DNA of 8,760 nucleotides from an uncultured Coriobacteriaceae bacterium (GCA_900555105.1 USJP01000043.1:1-8760); one strand, 5' to 3'. Counted from the stretch's first letter, positions 1-7,182 are shown. The notes: generated by a model not told the origin, from the letters alone. Program-made: numbers and translations.

Positions 1-33
1 CAACAACCCCGCCCCAGGTAAAGGAGGCATGGC

Positions 34-450
34 ATGATTCAGCAGATCACCGTTTTTCTTGAGAACAAGAGCGGCCGCCTGTCGTCGCTTTGCGCCGCGC
101 TGGGCGAGGCCGGCATCGACATGCAGGCCCTCACCATCGCCGACACGGCCGACTACGGCGTCGTGCGCATCATCTGCGCCGAGCCCGAGCGTGCAGCCGA
201 GGTGCTGCGCGCGGCCGACTACCGCGTCAACATCACCCGCGTCACCGCCATCGCCGTGGACAACCAGCCCGGTGGCCTGGCCAAGCTGCTTGCCAAGCTC
301 GACGACATGAACGTGAACATCGAGTACGGCTACTGCTTCTCCTACAAGGGCGAGAAGGCCATCGACGTCCTCAAAATCCGCGATGCCGATGTGGCCGAGG
401 TTGCCATCAAGGCAGCCGGCTACAAGCTTCTCGACCCGGCCGACCTGTAA
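34..450 (+). CDS. Tandem ACT-domain protein
   Basis: A 138-residue soluble protein made of two ACT domains in tandem, about residues 1-68 and 69-138. The first begins with the typical ACT strand-turn 'QITVFLENKSGRL' and 'AGIDMQALTIADT'; the second repeats the pattern with 'AIAVDNQPGGLAKL' and 'MNVNIEYGYCF'. ACT domains bind small ligands, usually amino acids, and change the activity of an enzyme or regulator. Stand-alone tandem-ACT proteins of this size are often found near phenylacetate-CoA-ligase-like or indolepyruvate oxidoreductase genes (family knowledge), but the upstream neighbour lies outside the window. The start is well supported: AAGGAGG at 21-27 lies 6 nt before the ATG. There is no signal peptide or membrane segment and no catalytic domain, so a regulatory or ligand-sensing role is inferred. 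The ligand cannot be read from the sequence. Confidence 0.88.
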   Translation: MIQQITVFLENKSGRLSSLCAALGEAGIDMQALTIADTADYGVVRIICAEPERAAEVLRAADYRVNITRVTAIAVDNQPGGLAKLLAKLDDMNVNIEYGYCFSYKGEKAIDVLKIRDADVAEVAIKAAGYKLLDPADL

Positions 451-460
451 CCGGCGTTTT

Positions 461-479
461 GGCCCATTAGGGCATTTTT
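461..479 (+). terminator. Small GCCC/GGGC hairpin with T5 tail, possible weak terminator
   Basis: Eleven bases after the ACT gene, GCCC (462-465) and GGGC (470-473) form a 4-bp stem with an ATTA loop, followed by TTTTT at 475-479. It is short for an intrinsic terminator. GGGCA (470-474) can instead pair with TGCCC (490-494), which would compete with this hairpin. It could be a weak terminator or part of a switching leader. Confidence 0.3.
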
Positions 480-500
480 CCTGCTTTTCTGCCCCAAAAT

Positions 501-545
501 AAGGACGTCATGCCGTAGCCTAGCGGTGTGACGTCCTTTTTCTTT
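501..545 (+). terminator. Strong intrinsic-terminator-like hairpin ahead of the molybdoenzyme gene
   Basis: AAGGACGTCA at 501-510 is perfectly complementary to TGACGTCCTT at 529-538, a 10-bp stem with an 18-nt loop. A T-rich tract (TTTTTCTTT) follows from 537. This is the best terminator in the window and probably ends transcription of the ACT gene. It finishes only about 10 nt before the ribosome binding site of the next gene, which leaves no room for a separate promoter downstream of it. It may therefore act as a conditional attenuator for the molybdoenzyme gene; that part is inference. Confidence 0.62.
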
Positions 546-566
546 CGCATCACTGGAGAAATACCC

Positions 567-2675
567 GTGCCAAGATACAACGCCAACCGCCCGGCGACCG
601 CCGCGAACGACATCGTGACCGTGTGCACCGGCTGCTATTCGGACTGCGCCTTTTGCGCGCACATCAACGACGACGGCAGCGTAAGCGCGCGTATGCCTGT
701 TGAGGGCCACCCCCACCGCTCGGCCAGTCTGTGCAGGCGCGGTCGCAGGCGCCTCAACACGCACCTCGATCCCGACCGACTGCTCACGCCCCTCGTGCGC
801 GACACGGTGACGGGCGAACTCGTGCCCGCGAGCTACGAGGAGGCATACGCCCGCATCGCCGAGGGCATCGAGCAGGTTGTGAGGCGCTACGGGGCACCTG
901 CACTCGCCTGCACCACAGGCATCGCTTCCCGTGCCAGCCTGTATTTCCACCGCCTGTTCGCCGCGCTGGGCTCCCCTAACGTGTATTCCGAGGTTGGAGC
1001 CTGTGAAGACGCGCGCCTCACCGGGTGGTACCACACGCTGGGCTACTCGCCCCATTCCGACCTCGCCCATACCGACTACATCGTCTACCTGGGACGATCT
1101 CCCCTTGATGCCGGCGACCCCCACACGGTGAACGTCTTCAAGGAGACGCTCGCCCGCGGGGGCAAGGTGGTGGCGGTCGATCCGCGCCGCTCTTCCACGG
1201 GTGCCAAGGCTACGAGGTGGATCGGACTTCGCCCCGGCACCGACCTGGCGTTTTTGCTCGGACTTGCACACGTCCTCATCGAGGAGAAGCTCTACGACGC
1301 CGATTTTGTCAGCCGATATACCACGGGCTTTGAGGAGTTCGCCACCGCCATGGCACCCTACACGCCCGAGTGGTGCGCGGACACCTGCGGCATCGAGGCG
1401 CGCGACGTGTTGGAGGTGGCGCACGGCCTGGGTGCAGCAAAGCCGCGTGCCGTGGTTGATTGCGGCCTGCACGGGGGCCTGGGCATCGCCTACGTGAACT
1501 CAACGCAAACCGCCCGCATGATTGCCTTGGTCAACGCCTTGCTGGGCAACTACGGAAAAGTCGGCGGCAACCTCAATCCTCCTTTTGAGCTGGAGCTGGG
1601 CACTCTCGACCCCGAGCGTTTCCCCGCACCTCCCGTACCCGAGGTTCCCAAGGCGGGTTCGCTTCGCTACCCGCTCGTCAATGCCGAGGAGGGGCTGTGC
1701 ACCACCATCGGTGAATCCATTGAGCTGGGAGAAATCCACGGTCTTGTGGCATACGCGTCAAATCCCGTCATGGGATACGGCAACGCCCGCGCATGGACCG
1801 AGCTCGTAAGAAAACTCGACCTGCTCGTGGCCATCGACGTGCGCATGAGCGAGACTGCACGCCTGGCCGACGTGGTGCTGCCCGACCTCACGGCCCTGGA
1901 GTGCGACCGCGGCGTGGGCGTGGAGGGCGCGACGTTCTACACACGCAAGCGCGTGCTCACCCCGCCCGAGGGCATGCGCCCCGCCCGCGCCATGACGTAT
2001 GACCTGGCAGAGCGCCTGGGCGTGGGGCGCTACTTTACCTTTACCCTGCATGACCTGGCCCAAGCCCAGCTCGCGCCGTACGGCGTGGACCTCGACGAGC
2101 TCTATGACAGAGGTTGGGTGGATACGGGCATTCCGGTTCCCCCGCGCACGGGCGAGCCTGAGATTCGCGTGCCTGCAGGAAAGATTGAATTTGCGAGCGA
2201 CCTTTGGGAGGAAGCCGGTCTTGGGCGCTGCCCCTTCTGGCAGACGCCGCTCATCTGCCCCGACAAGGAGGGCTTTCGCCTCATCAGCGGCAACAGCTCG
2301 TTTGGCAACCATACCTCGGTGGACCACACCACGCGCAAGCATGCACCGGGCAGCGCCGCAGCTGACGCCTACGCCGCCGTGTGGATGAACGCCGACCGCG
2401 CCGATGAGCTGGGATTCGTCGACGGCGACATTGTCGAGGTGTACTCGGAACTCGGCAGCGACCATGCGGTACTGCGCGTGACTGAGGATCTGCACCCCGA
2501 GGCACTCTTCACTAATGCAAGCCCCGGCGGGCGCTCCGGAAAACACGCCGCCCGCCATACCGCCGTGCCCGGGCAGCTCGGCGTGGGCCCCTTCGACCAC
2601 ACCCCGCTGCACCGAGATCCGGTGACGGGATGCGCTCTCACCCAAGAAAACGTCGTCCACGTCCGGAAAATTTGA
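567..2675 (+). CDS. Molybdopterin-dependent oxidoreductase, cytoplasmic, [4Fe-4S] catalytic subunit
   Basis: A 702-residue catalytic subunit of the DMSO-reductase superfamily (Mo- or W-bis-MGD). The N-terminal [4Fe-4S] motif is Cys20-x2-Cys23-x3-Cys27-x28-Cys56, with an extra Cys30. Cys56 is followed by Arg-Arg-Gly where many relatives have a Lys. The metal ligand is probably Cys146 in 'EVGACEDARLTGW', the position of the cysteine in PsrA/PhsA/TtrA-like enzymes; the Cys-His pair of formate dehydrogenases is absent. 'GGKVVAVDPRRSSTG' and 'GLRPGTDLAFLLGLAH' are cofactor-binding segments. The C-terminal MGD-binding domain runs from about residue 570, with 'WMNADRADELGFVDGDIVEVYS'. The GTG start at 567 is preferred because GGAG (555-558) lies 8 nt upstream; an in-frame GTG at 528 sits inside a terminator hairpin and lacks a site. 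There is no Tat or Sec signal, so the enzyme should be cytoplasmic. No iron-sulfur or membrane subunit lies nearby. The substrate is unknown; acetylene-hydratase or hydroxytransferase-type chemistry is as possible as a reductase. Confidence 0.9.
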   Translation: MPRYNANRPATAANDIVTVCTGCYSDCAFCAHINDDGSVSARMPVEGHPHRSASLCRRGRRRLNTHLDPDRLLTPLVRDTVTGELVPASYEEAYARIAEGIEQVVRRYGAPALACTTGIASRASLYFHRLFAALGSPNVYSEVGACEDARLTGWYHTLGYSPHSDLAHTDYIVYLGRSPLDAGDPHTVNVFKETLARGGKVVAVDPRRSSTGAKATRWIGLRPGTDLAFLLGLAHVLIEEKLYDADFVSRYTTGFEEFATAMAPYTPEWCADTCGIEARDVLEVAHGLGAAKPRAVVDCGLHGGLGIAYVNSTQTARMIALVNALLGNYGKVGGNLNPPFELELGTLDPERFPAPPVPEVPKAGSLRYPLVNAEEGLCTTIGESIELGEIHGLVAYASNPVMGYGNARAWTELVRKLDLLVAIDVRMSETARLADVVLPDLTALECDRGVGVEGATFYTRKRVLTPPEGMRPARAMTYDLAERLGVGRYFTFTLHDLAQAQLAPYGVDLDELYDRGWVDTGIPVPPRTGEPEIRVPAGKIEFASDLWEEAGLGRCPFWQTPLICPDKEGFRLISGNSSFGNHTSVDHTTRKHAPGSAAADAYAAVWMNADRADELGFVDGDIVEVYSELGSDHAVLRVTEDLHPEALFTNASPGGRSGKHAARHTAVPGQLGVGPFDHTPLHRDPVTGCALTQENVVHVRKI

Positions 2676-2969
2676 CGCAGAACCTGATGCGCTGCGTTCC
2701 ACGGGGCTCGTCGCAAAGGGCGCTCCGTGTCCGAAGGCTCACGCGCGGTGCGCACCTTTGGTGTACGTCCAGTACGCATCGGCTTCGCGCGCCTTGCAGG
2801 CCAGAACCCGCTTTTAATAAAAGGATGCTCAGGGAGTACACGTCGGCCCTGTGCGCCTTGCGCATCAGAACCTGCTTTTGGTGGGGCAATCAGGGGCGTA
2901 CACGTCGCCTCCCGACGCCTTGCGGACGAGAACCTGCCTCTTAGTAGGAAGCAGAACCTGATGCACGGT
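2676..2969 (-). repeat. Imperfect intergenic repeat cluster filling the gap between convergent genes
   Basis: No credible gene lies here. The interval starts right at the stop codon of the molybdoenzyme gene and ends right at the stop codon of the convergent aminotransferase gene. Read on the minus strand, it holds three copies of a core whose most regular form is AAAAGC(A/G)GGTTCT, then a variable arm, then GCAAGGCG, at 2789-2815, 2853-2879 and 2915-2940. The 14-mer GCAGAACCTGATGC stands near both edges (2677-2690 and 2951-2964). The stretch 2676-2730 is closely similar, in reverse complement, to 8526-8577, so this is the same repeat family as at the window end. An ACGCAG/CTGCGT stem (2675-2680 with 2692-2697) begins at the stop codon but has no T-tract. 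The function is unknown; a role in 3'-end formation of the two convergent transcripts is possible. Confidence 0.85.
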
Positions 2970-4127
2970 TTAGATGCTGTGAGAAATTTCGGAGATGGCG
3001 GTGAGGCCGGATTCGATTTCTTCGGGGGTGTTGAAGTGGGAGAAGCTGAAGCGCACACATCCCCTGTCGGCCGTACCGAGAGCCTTGTGCATAAGCGGGG
3101 CGCAGTGGGCACCCGGACGGGTGCAGATGCCGTAGTCGCCCGAGAGACGGGCAGACACAATCGCCGAGTCGAGGGTGCCGATGTTGAGCGCCACAACGCC
3201 CGTACGCGCAACGCCCGCGTGGCCACCGTAGACCGCAACACCCGGGCAGGCCAGTGCACCTTCTTCAAAACGCTTGGTCAAGTCAGCCACGTACGCCGCA
3301 TGCTCGACAACGCCCGTACGCTGGAGATATGTCACGCCCGCAGCGAGTCCTGCCAGGCCATGGGCGTTGAGCGTACCCGCCTCGAGACTGTCGGGCATGC
3401 CGGCCGGTTGGCGCTCATCGAAGCTGTGAATGCCCGTGCCGCCCTCCAACAGGGCAGGAATCTCCACGCCGGGCGCGGCGATGAGACCGCCCGTACCCTG
3501 AGGCCCGAGCAGCGACTTGTGTCCGGTAAAGCAGAGGACATCGGCCCCGAGTGCCGCCATATCGAGCGGGATGGCGCCGGCGGTCTGCGCGGCGTCAAGC
3601 ACAAAGAGCGCGCCTGCCTCATGGGCGAGCGTTGCCATGCGAGCCACGTCGTACACATCGCCCGTCAGGTTCGAGGCATGGGTCGCCACGACGAGGCGCA
3701 CAGGGCGGCCCTGCGCATCGGGAGCAAGAAACGCCTGGTAAGCATCCCAATCAAACGCACCGTCGGTGCCGTGCGGCACGACGTCCACCACGCATTCCCG
3801 CTCGTCACGCGCACGGAAGAGCGGCCGCAGCGCTGAGTTGTGCGAGGCGGCCGTCGTGACGACACGCTCACCGGAGCGCAAAAGGCCCGCGATTGCCACA
3901 TTGAGTGCCCACGTGACGTTGTAGCCAAACGCAACACGGGCAGGATCGGGGCCTCCCAGCAGGTCGTTCACGGCGCAGCGACACTCATACACCGACATGC
4001 CGGCACCCAGGCTCGCAGCATGCACACCGCGCCCCACGTTTCCCAGCCCGCTCATGGCACGCAGCACGGCCTGAGCGACCTCGGGAGGCTTGACGAGCGA
4101 GGTGGCGGCGTTGTCAAAATAGATCAT
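2970..4127 (-). CDS. Class V aminotransferase / cysteine desulfurase family protein
   Basis: A 385-residue PLP-dependent fold-type I enzyme of the cysteine desulfurase (NifS/SufS-like) family. It begins with the hallmark 'MIYFDNAATSLVKPPEV'. PLP contacts visible are His96 in 'AASHNS', Asp178 and Gln181 in 'LDAAQTAG', and Lys204 in 'FTGHKSLLGPQGTGG', which forms the Schiff base. The likely catalytic Cys342 sits in 'RPGAHCAPLMHKALGT', so sulfur or selenium transfer from cysteine or selenocysteine is plausible. Overall it resembles the subfamily represented by Enterococcus EF2568, linked by gene context to selenium-dependent molybdenum hydroxylases (family knowledge). The ATG at 4127 is preferred over the upstream in-frame start because AAAGGAAA lies about 8 nt before it and the family motif begins at that Met. 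It lies 105 nt downstream of the kinase gene and converges on the molybdoenzyme gene. The product receiving the sulfur is not identifiable here. Confidence 0.9.
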   Translation of the reverse strand: MIYFDNAATSLVKPPEVAQAVLRAMSGLGNVGRGVHAASLGAGMSVYECRCAVNDLLGGPDPARVAFGYNVTWALNVAIAGLLRSGERVVTTAASHNSALRPLFRARDERECVVDVVPHGTDGAFDWDAYQAFLAPDAQGRPVRLVVATHASNLTGDVYDVARMATLAHEAGALFVLDAAQTAGAIPLDMAALGADVLCFTGHKSLLGPQGTGGLIAAPGVEIPALLEGGTGIHSFDERQPAGMPDSLEAGTLNAHGLAGLAAGVTYLQRTGVVEHAAYVADLTKRFEEGALACPGVAVYGGHAGVARTGVVALNIGTLDSAIVSARLSGDYGICTRPGAHCAPLMHKALGTADRGCVRFSFSHFNTPEEIESGLTAISEISHSI

Positions 4128-4232
4128 GAGCGCGGTTTCCTTTCGGCGCGAAGAATCGTTCTCTGCACCCCGTAAGGCTATCGCAGCTTCTCGGTGCGCG
4201 CCACCCCGCACTATGCGAATGGCGACTTTCCC

Positions 4233-5660
4233 CTACTCCTGCTTGAGCACCGGCAGCTTCACGATGAAGCGCGCACCACCGCAGGGCGAGTCGTCGATGG
4301 AGACAGTGCCGCTCATCGTCTCCACGGCATGCTTCACGATGGCCAGGCCCAGGCCCGTGCCGCCCGTCTCACGCGAGCGGCTCGCATCGACGCGATAGAA
4401 GCGCTCGAACACGCGCTCGCGCAGCTCAGGCGGGATGCCCGTGCCTTCGTCGGACACCTCGAGCTCGACGTTCGCATCGTCGCTCGTAACCGCCACAAGC
4501 ACCAAGCCACCCTCACGGTTGTACCGCACGGCATTGTCTACCAGGTTGTACACCATCTGCTCAGCCAGCGATGCAGATGCACGCACGATGTGCGAACCAC
4601 GACACGCTAGCTGGATGGTCTCTCCACGTTCCTGGGCACGCGGCGTGAGGCGCTCGGCCACACGGCGGCACACCTGGGCGAGGTCAACGGGGTCCCCCTG
4701 TTCCTGACCTTGGCCCGCTCCCTGCTCGTCAAGGCGAGACAGAGTGAGCACGTCATCGATAAGCGTACGCATAGAGGATGCCTCAGTGCGAATGAGGCCG
4801 GCAAAGCGCGGCACGTCTTGCGCAGGCACCACGCCCGCCTCCATGAGCTCGGCATACCCGCCGATAACCTGCAGGGGGGTCTTCATCTCGTGGCTCACGT
4901 TGCCCGTGAACTCGCGGCGCATGTTGTTGGCGTGCTCGAGGGCGACGTTTTGCGCAGCGAGCTCGCGATACTGCGCGTCAATGCGCTCAAGCAACGGCTG
5001 CAGCTCGCGGTACGCCTCGTTTTGAGTGGGGCACGCAAGGTCTATCTCGCCCAACGGCCGCACGATGTGGTCGGTCAGCTTGCGCGACACAAGCGCCGAC
5101 ACCACGATGATGACCACGAGCGACACGGCAAGCGGCACCGACATACCGCCTAGAAATGACGGCAGCGACGTGCGAACCTCCGAGAGGCGCAGCACTGACC
5201 CGTTGCCGAGAAGGATGGCCGCATAGAGGGCATCGCTGCCCAAGGTTGCCGAGCGGCGCAGCACCGTGGCTTGCTGCTGCGTCTGAGCAGCCTGCACCTC
5301 TTCGCGGTCGGCATGGCTACCCAGGCTCGAGGCATCCTCCCAGTTGTCGTACAGCACTTCGCCCGATTCGTCGATGAGCGTGCAGCGCATGTCCACAAAG
5401 GGGATGCGCGAGAGCTGCTCGGCCATCTGGGAGTTGTCTGTTCCCCTGTCGATGAGGGATGCGGTGGCACGGGCCTCGGAGAGCAGCAGCTCCTCGGCGT
5501 CGCCCTCGTACACCCAGAAGCACACGGCTCCCACGGCCAAGGTCACAGCCAGCATCACGGCAAAAGACACGCCGAAAAGCACGGCGAACATGCGCGTGCG
5601 CAAACTGGGATGCTTGCTCGCAGATGTGTCGGGTACGGAAGCGACCTTGCCGCTACCCAT
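4233..5660 (-). CDS. Membrane sensor histidine kinase, PhoR-like
   Basis: A 475-residue two-component sensor kinase. Transmembrane segment 1 is about residues 25-51. An extracytoplasmic sensor region of about 115 residues follows, with no family I recognise. Transmembrane segment 2 is about 172-192, followed by a short HAMP-like linker ('RKLTDHIVRPLGEID'). The dimerisation/phosphoacceptor helix carries His257 in 'NVSHEMKTPLQVI'. The HATPase domain shows the N box 'YNLVDNAVRYN' (371-381), the G1 box 'DEGTGIP' (404-410), the F box 'FERFYRVD' (418-425) and the G2 box 'GGTGLGLAI' (433-441). The ATG at 5660 overlaps the end of the response regulator gene by 8 nt, so the pair is probably translationally coupled; GGTGG/GGAG lies very close upstream. 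Asp299-type acidic residues after the helix and the domain order match PhoR/ResE-like kinases. The signal is unknown; phosphate is suggested only by the neighbours. Confidence 0.92.
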   Translation of the reverse strand: MGSGKVASVPDTSASKHPSLRTRMFAVLFGVSFAVMLAVTLAVGAVCFWVYEGDAEELLLSEARATASLIDRGTDNSQMAEQLSRIPFVDMRCTLIDESGEVLYDNWEDASSLGSHADREEVQAAQTQQQATVLRRSATLGSDALYAAILLGNGSVLRLSEVRTSLPSFLGGMSVPLAVSLVVIIVVSALVSRKLTDHIVRPLGEIDLACPTQNEAYRELQPLLERIDAQYRELAAQNVALEHANNMRREFTGNVSHEMKTPLQVIGGYAELMEAGVVPAQDVPRFAGLIRTEASSMRTLIDDVLTLSRLDEQGAGQGQEQGDPVDLAQVCRRVAERLTPRAQERGETIQLACRGSHIVRASASLAEQMVYNLVDNAVRYNREGGLVLVAVTSDDANVELEVSDEGTGIPPELRERVFERFYRVDASRSRETGGTGLGLAIVKHAVETMSGTVSIDDSPCGGARFIVKLPVLKQE

Positions 5661-6363
5661 TCTCCACCGGGCCCTTGGCGCGGTAGCCCACGCCGCGCAC
5701 CGTCTGGATGCACTCCTCAGCACCCGGGCACGCCACCGACAGCTTGTGGCGCAGCGTCTGCACATGGGCGTCGACTGTGCGCGTCTCGCCCACATAAGTT
5801 ATCTCCCACACGCGCTCGAGCAGCTGTGCGCGGCTGAGCACGCGTCCAAGGTTGCTCATCAGCTCGGCGAGAAGGTCGAACTCCTTGAGCGTGAGCTCAA
5901 CGGGCACGCCGCCGGCACGCACCTCGCGCGCATCGCGGTCAAGCTCGATGGGACCACATTCAAGCAGGTCAACAGGGGCATACGTGTTCGCGGCGACCCT
6001 GGCGGCGCGCCTCAGGAGGGCATTGCAGCGGCTCACGAGCTCCATCATGCCGAACGGCTTGGCCAGGTAGTCGTCGGCGCCGGCATCGAGGCCCACGACC
6101 TTGTCGAACTCGGTGCCCTTGGCGGTGAGCATCATGACGGGGATGTGCACGTAGCGCGTGTCACGACGCAGCTCGGCAAGCAGCGCGAGGCCGTCAGTGC
6201 CGGGCAACATGATGTCGAGCAAAATCAGGTCAGGCACACGCTCGGTCAGAGCCTGGCGAAACGGGCCCGCGCTGGGGAAGCCCTGCGCCTCCAGACCCGC
6301 CTGCTTGAGCGCGTACAGGGCGAGCTCGCGAATGTTGACCTCGTCCTCAACGTAGTAAATCAT
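5653..6363 (-). CDS. OmpR/PhoB-family response regulator
   Basis: A 236-residue DNA-binding response regulator. The receiver domain spans residues 1 to about 115, with the acidic pocket Glu6/Asp7 in 'YYVEDE', the phospho-acceptor Asp50 in 'LILLDIMLPGTDG', Thr80 in 'MMLTAKG' and Lys102 in 'DYLAKPFG'. The C-terminal winged-helix domain (about 135-230) shows 'LTLKEFDLLAELMSN', 'GRVLSRAQLLERVW' and the recognition-helix/wing region ending 'IQTVRGVGYRAKG'. It is the cognate regulator of the overlapping downstream kinase. An upstream promoter with a perfect TATAAT places this pair in its own transcription unit, about 140 bp downstream of the DUF47 gene. A GGCAGG site lies about 5 nt before the ATG. 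PhoB-like control of the adjacent phosphate genes is a reasonable guess, but no consensus Pho box was seen. Confidence 0.94.
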   Translation of the reverse strand: MIYYVEDEVNIRELALYALKQAGLEAQGFPSAGPFRQALTERVPDLILLDIMLPGTDGLALLAELRRDTRYVHIPVMMLTAKGTEFDKVVGLDAGADDYLAKPFGMMELVSRCNALLRRAARVAANTYAPVDLLECGPIELDRDAREVRAGGVPVELTLKEFDLLAELMSNLGRVLSRAQLLERVWEITYVGETRTVDAHVQTLRHKLSVACPGAEECIQTVRGVGYRAKGPVENG

Positions 6364-6399
6364 GTAACCTGCCCTCTCGACTCCCCTACTTTGCCCGCA

Positions 6400-6428
6400 A
6401 TTATACCGTTGCGCTCAAAAGGTGTCGC
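6400..6428 (-). promoter_or_regulatory. Predicted sigma-70-type promoter of the response regulator/kinase operon
   Basis: On the minus strand, GCGACA (6428-6423) and a perfect TATAAT (6405-6400) are separated by 17 bp. Transcription would start near 6393, giving a leader of about 30 nt before the regulator's ATG at 6363. The -10 is fully consensus and stands out in this GC-rich sequence; the -35 matches at four of six positions, which suggests possible activator dependence. Confidence 0.6.
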
Positions 6429-6453
6429 ATCACAGCACCTGGGAATGCGATAC
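6420..6453 (-). terminator. Inverted repeat after the DUF47 gene; weak terminator or operator overlapping the -35
   Basis: GTGTCGCAT (6422-6430) and ATGCGATAC (6445-6453) pair at eight of nine positions across a 14-nt spacer. Read on the minus strand, the stem is followed by CCTTTTG, so it could be a weak terminator for the permease-DUF47 transcript. AGGTG (6420-6424) can also pair with CACCT (6436-6440), a competing 5-bp stem. The right side of the dyad (minus-strand reading) covers the -35 of the regulator promoter, so a DNA operator is an equal possibility. The sequence does not decide between them. Confidence 0.35.
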
Positions 6454-6504
6454 GCCAAAACACCCGACTTCGCGCGCGGCACCTCCGCAGCGCCTCCCGG
6501 CAAC

Positions 6505-7167
6505 CTATACGCTCTGCGCAATGAGCGCCTGCACACGCTCCGCGGCATTCTCCACGCTGTCCATGGCCTCTTCCACCGTGTCGAGCAGGGCGTGGGAAAG
6601 GCGCACGGCCTGCGGATCAGCATCCTTATCGGCATAGAGGGCGTGCGCGGCGTCGATATAAATGCGGTCGCAGTCGCTCTCATAGGACTGCACCTTCACC
6701 AGGTGCTTCTCGATGTCGGTCGAATGCTTAAGGAACGTGGGCAGCTCGTCAAGGGCGGCCTTGAGGTCGGCACATGCATAGACGAGCATGGACACCATCA
6801 CGACCGCGTCATGGGGAAGTTTGGACACGTTGAAGATGTATGCCTGAATGGCAACCTGCTCAACGGCGTCGACCACGTCGTCGAGCGCATGGGCAAGCGC
6901 TCCCATGCCGTCGCGCTCCAGGGGCACCACGAAGTCGGAGAGCAGATGGCTCTGAATTTGGTGATTCACCTGGTCGGCATCGTTTTCCACCGTGTGGAGC
7001 GCATTGGTGAGCGCGCGCGAACCAAGCTCGCCGGCCTCGATGCCACCGCGCAGGTTCTGAGCAATCTCCTCGCAGTACTGCGCCTGATTCCTGAACGCCT
7101 CGTAATAGTCGAAGCCTTTCCTGCCCGGCATGCGTGAGCTCCTCTCATATGCCTTCGCGTCGATCAT
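6505..7167 (-). CDS. DUF47 family PhoU-like phosphate transport regulator
   Basis: A 220-residue, all-helical, soluble protein of the DUF47/PhoU-like family (Pit accessory protein). Family features are the N-terminal 'KGFDYYEAFRNQAQYCEEIAQNL', acidic metal-binding-type helices 'HTVENDADQVNHQI' and 'ALDDVVDAVEQVAIQAYIF', and a later 'KVQSYESDCDRIY'. Such proteins usually sit next to PiT permeases and are thought to modulate phosphate uptake at the membrane face (family knowledge). Here the permease gene ends 15 nt upstream, so the two form an operon. Two starts are credible: the ATG at 7167 has AGGGGAGG 7 nt upstream and gives 220 residues; the ATG at 7131 has GAGGAG 7 nt upstream, gives 208 residues and matches the usual N-terminus and length of the family. 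The longer form is reported; the shorter may be the main product. Confidence 0.88.
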   Translation of the reverse strand: MIDAKAYERSSRMPGRKGFDYYEAFRNQAQYCEEIAQNLRGGIEAGELGSRALTNALHTVENDADQVNHQIQSHLLSDFVVPLERDGMGALAHALDDVVDAVEQVAIQAYIFNVSKLPHDAVVMVSMLVYACADLKAALDELPTFLKHSTDIEKHLVKVQSYESDCDRIYIDAAHALYADKDADPQAVRLSHALLDTVEEAMDSVENAAERVQALIAQSV

Positions 7168-7182
7168 CTCAAGCCCTCCCCT

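Noticed and set aside
1..37. 3' end of an upstream gene (frame 2 reads through to a TGA overlapping the ACT start; frame 1 stops at 19-21)
   Set aside because: Too few codons are visible to decide which frame, if any, is coding.
528..566. Upstream in-frame GTG extending the molybdoenzyme by 13 residues
   Set aside because: It lies inside the 501-538 hairpin and has no ribosome binding site; the GTG at 567 has GGAG 8 nt upstream and directly precedes the conserved N-terminus.
420..1472. Long minus-strand open frame (350 codons) opposite the molybdoenzyme
   Set aside because: The plus strand encodes a clear conserved enzyme; the antisense frame has no recognisable domain and is explained by GC-rich codon bias.
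1758..2702. Minus-strand open frame (314 codons) opposite the molybdoenzyme 3' half
   Set aside because: Same GC-driven shadow effect; no motif, and it runs into the repeat region.
2810..2822. CTTTT-AAT-AAAAG palindrome as an intrinsic terminator
   Set aside because: The stem is only A/T-rich with a single G-C end pair and has no clear T-tract beyond it; it is better seen as part of the repeat loop.
2727..3836. Plus-strand open frame of 369 codons over the repeats and the aminotransferase gene
   Set aside because: It starts within the repeat cluster and lies antisense to a conserved PLP enzyme; no support as a protein.
5344..7137. Plus-strand open frame of 597 codons opposite kinase, regulator and DUF47 genes
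   Set aside because: It crosses three well-supported minus-strand genes and their promoter region and has no domain signature.
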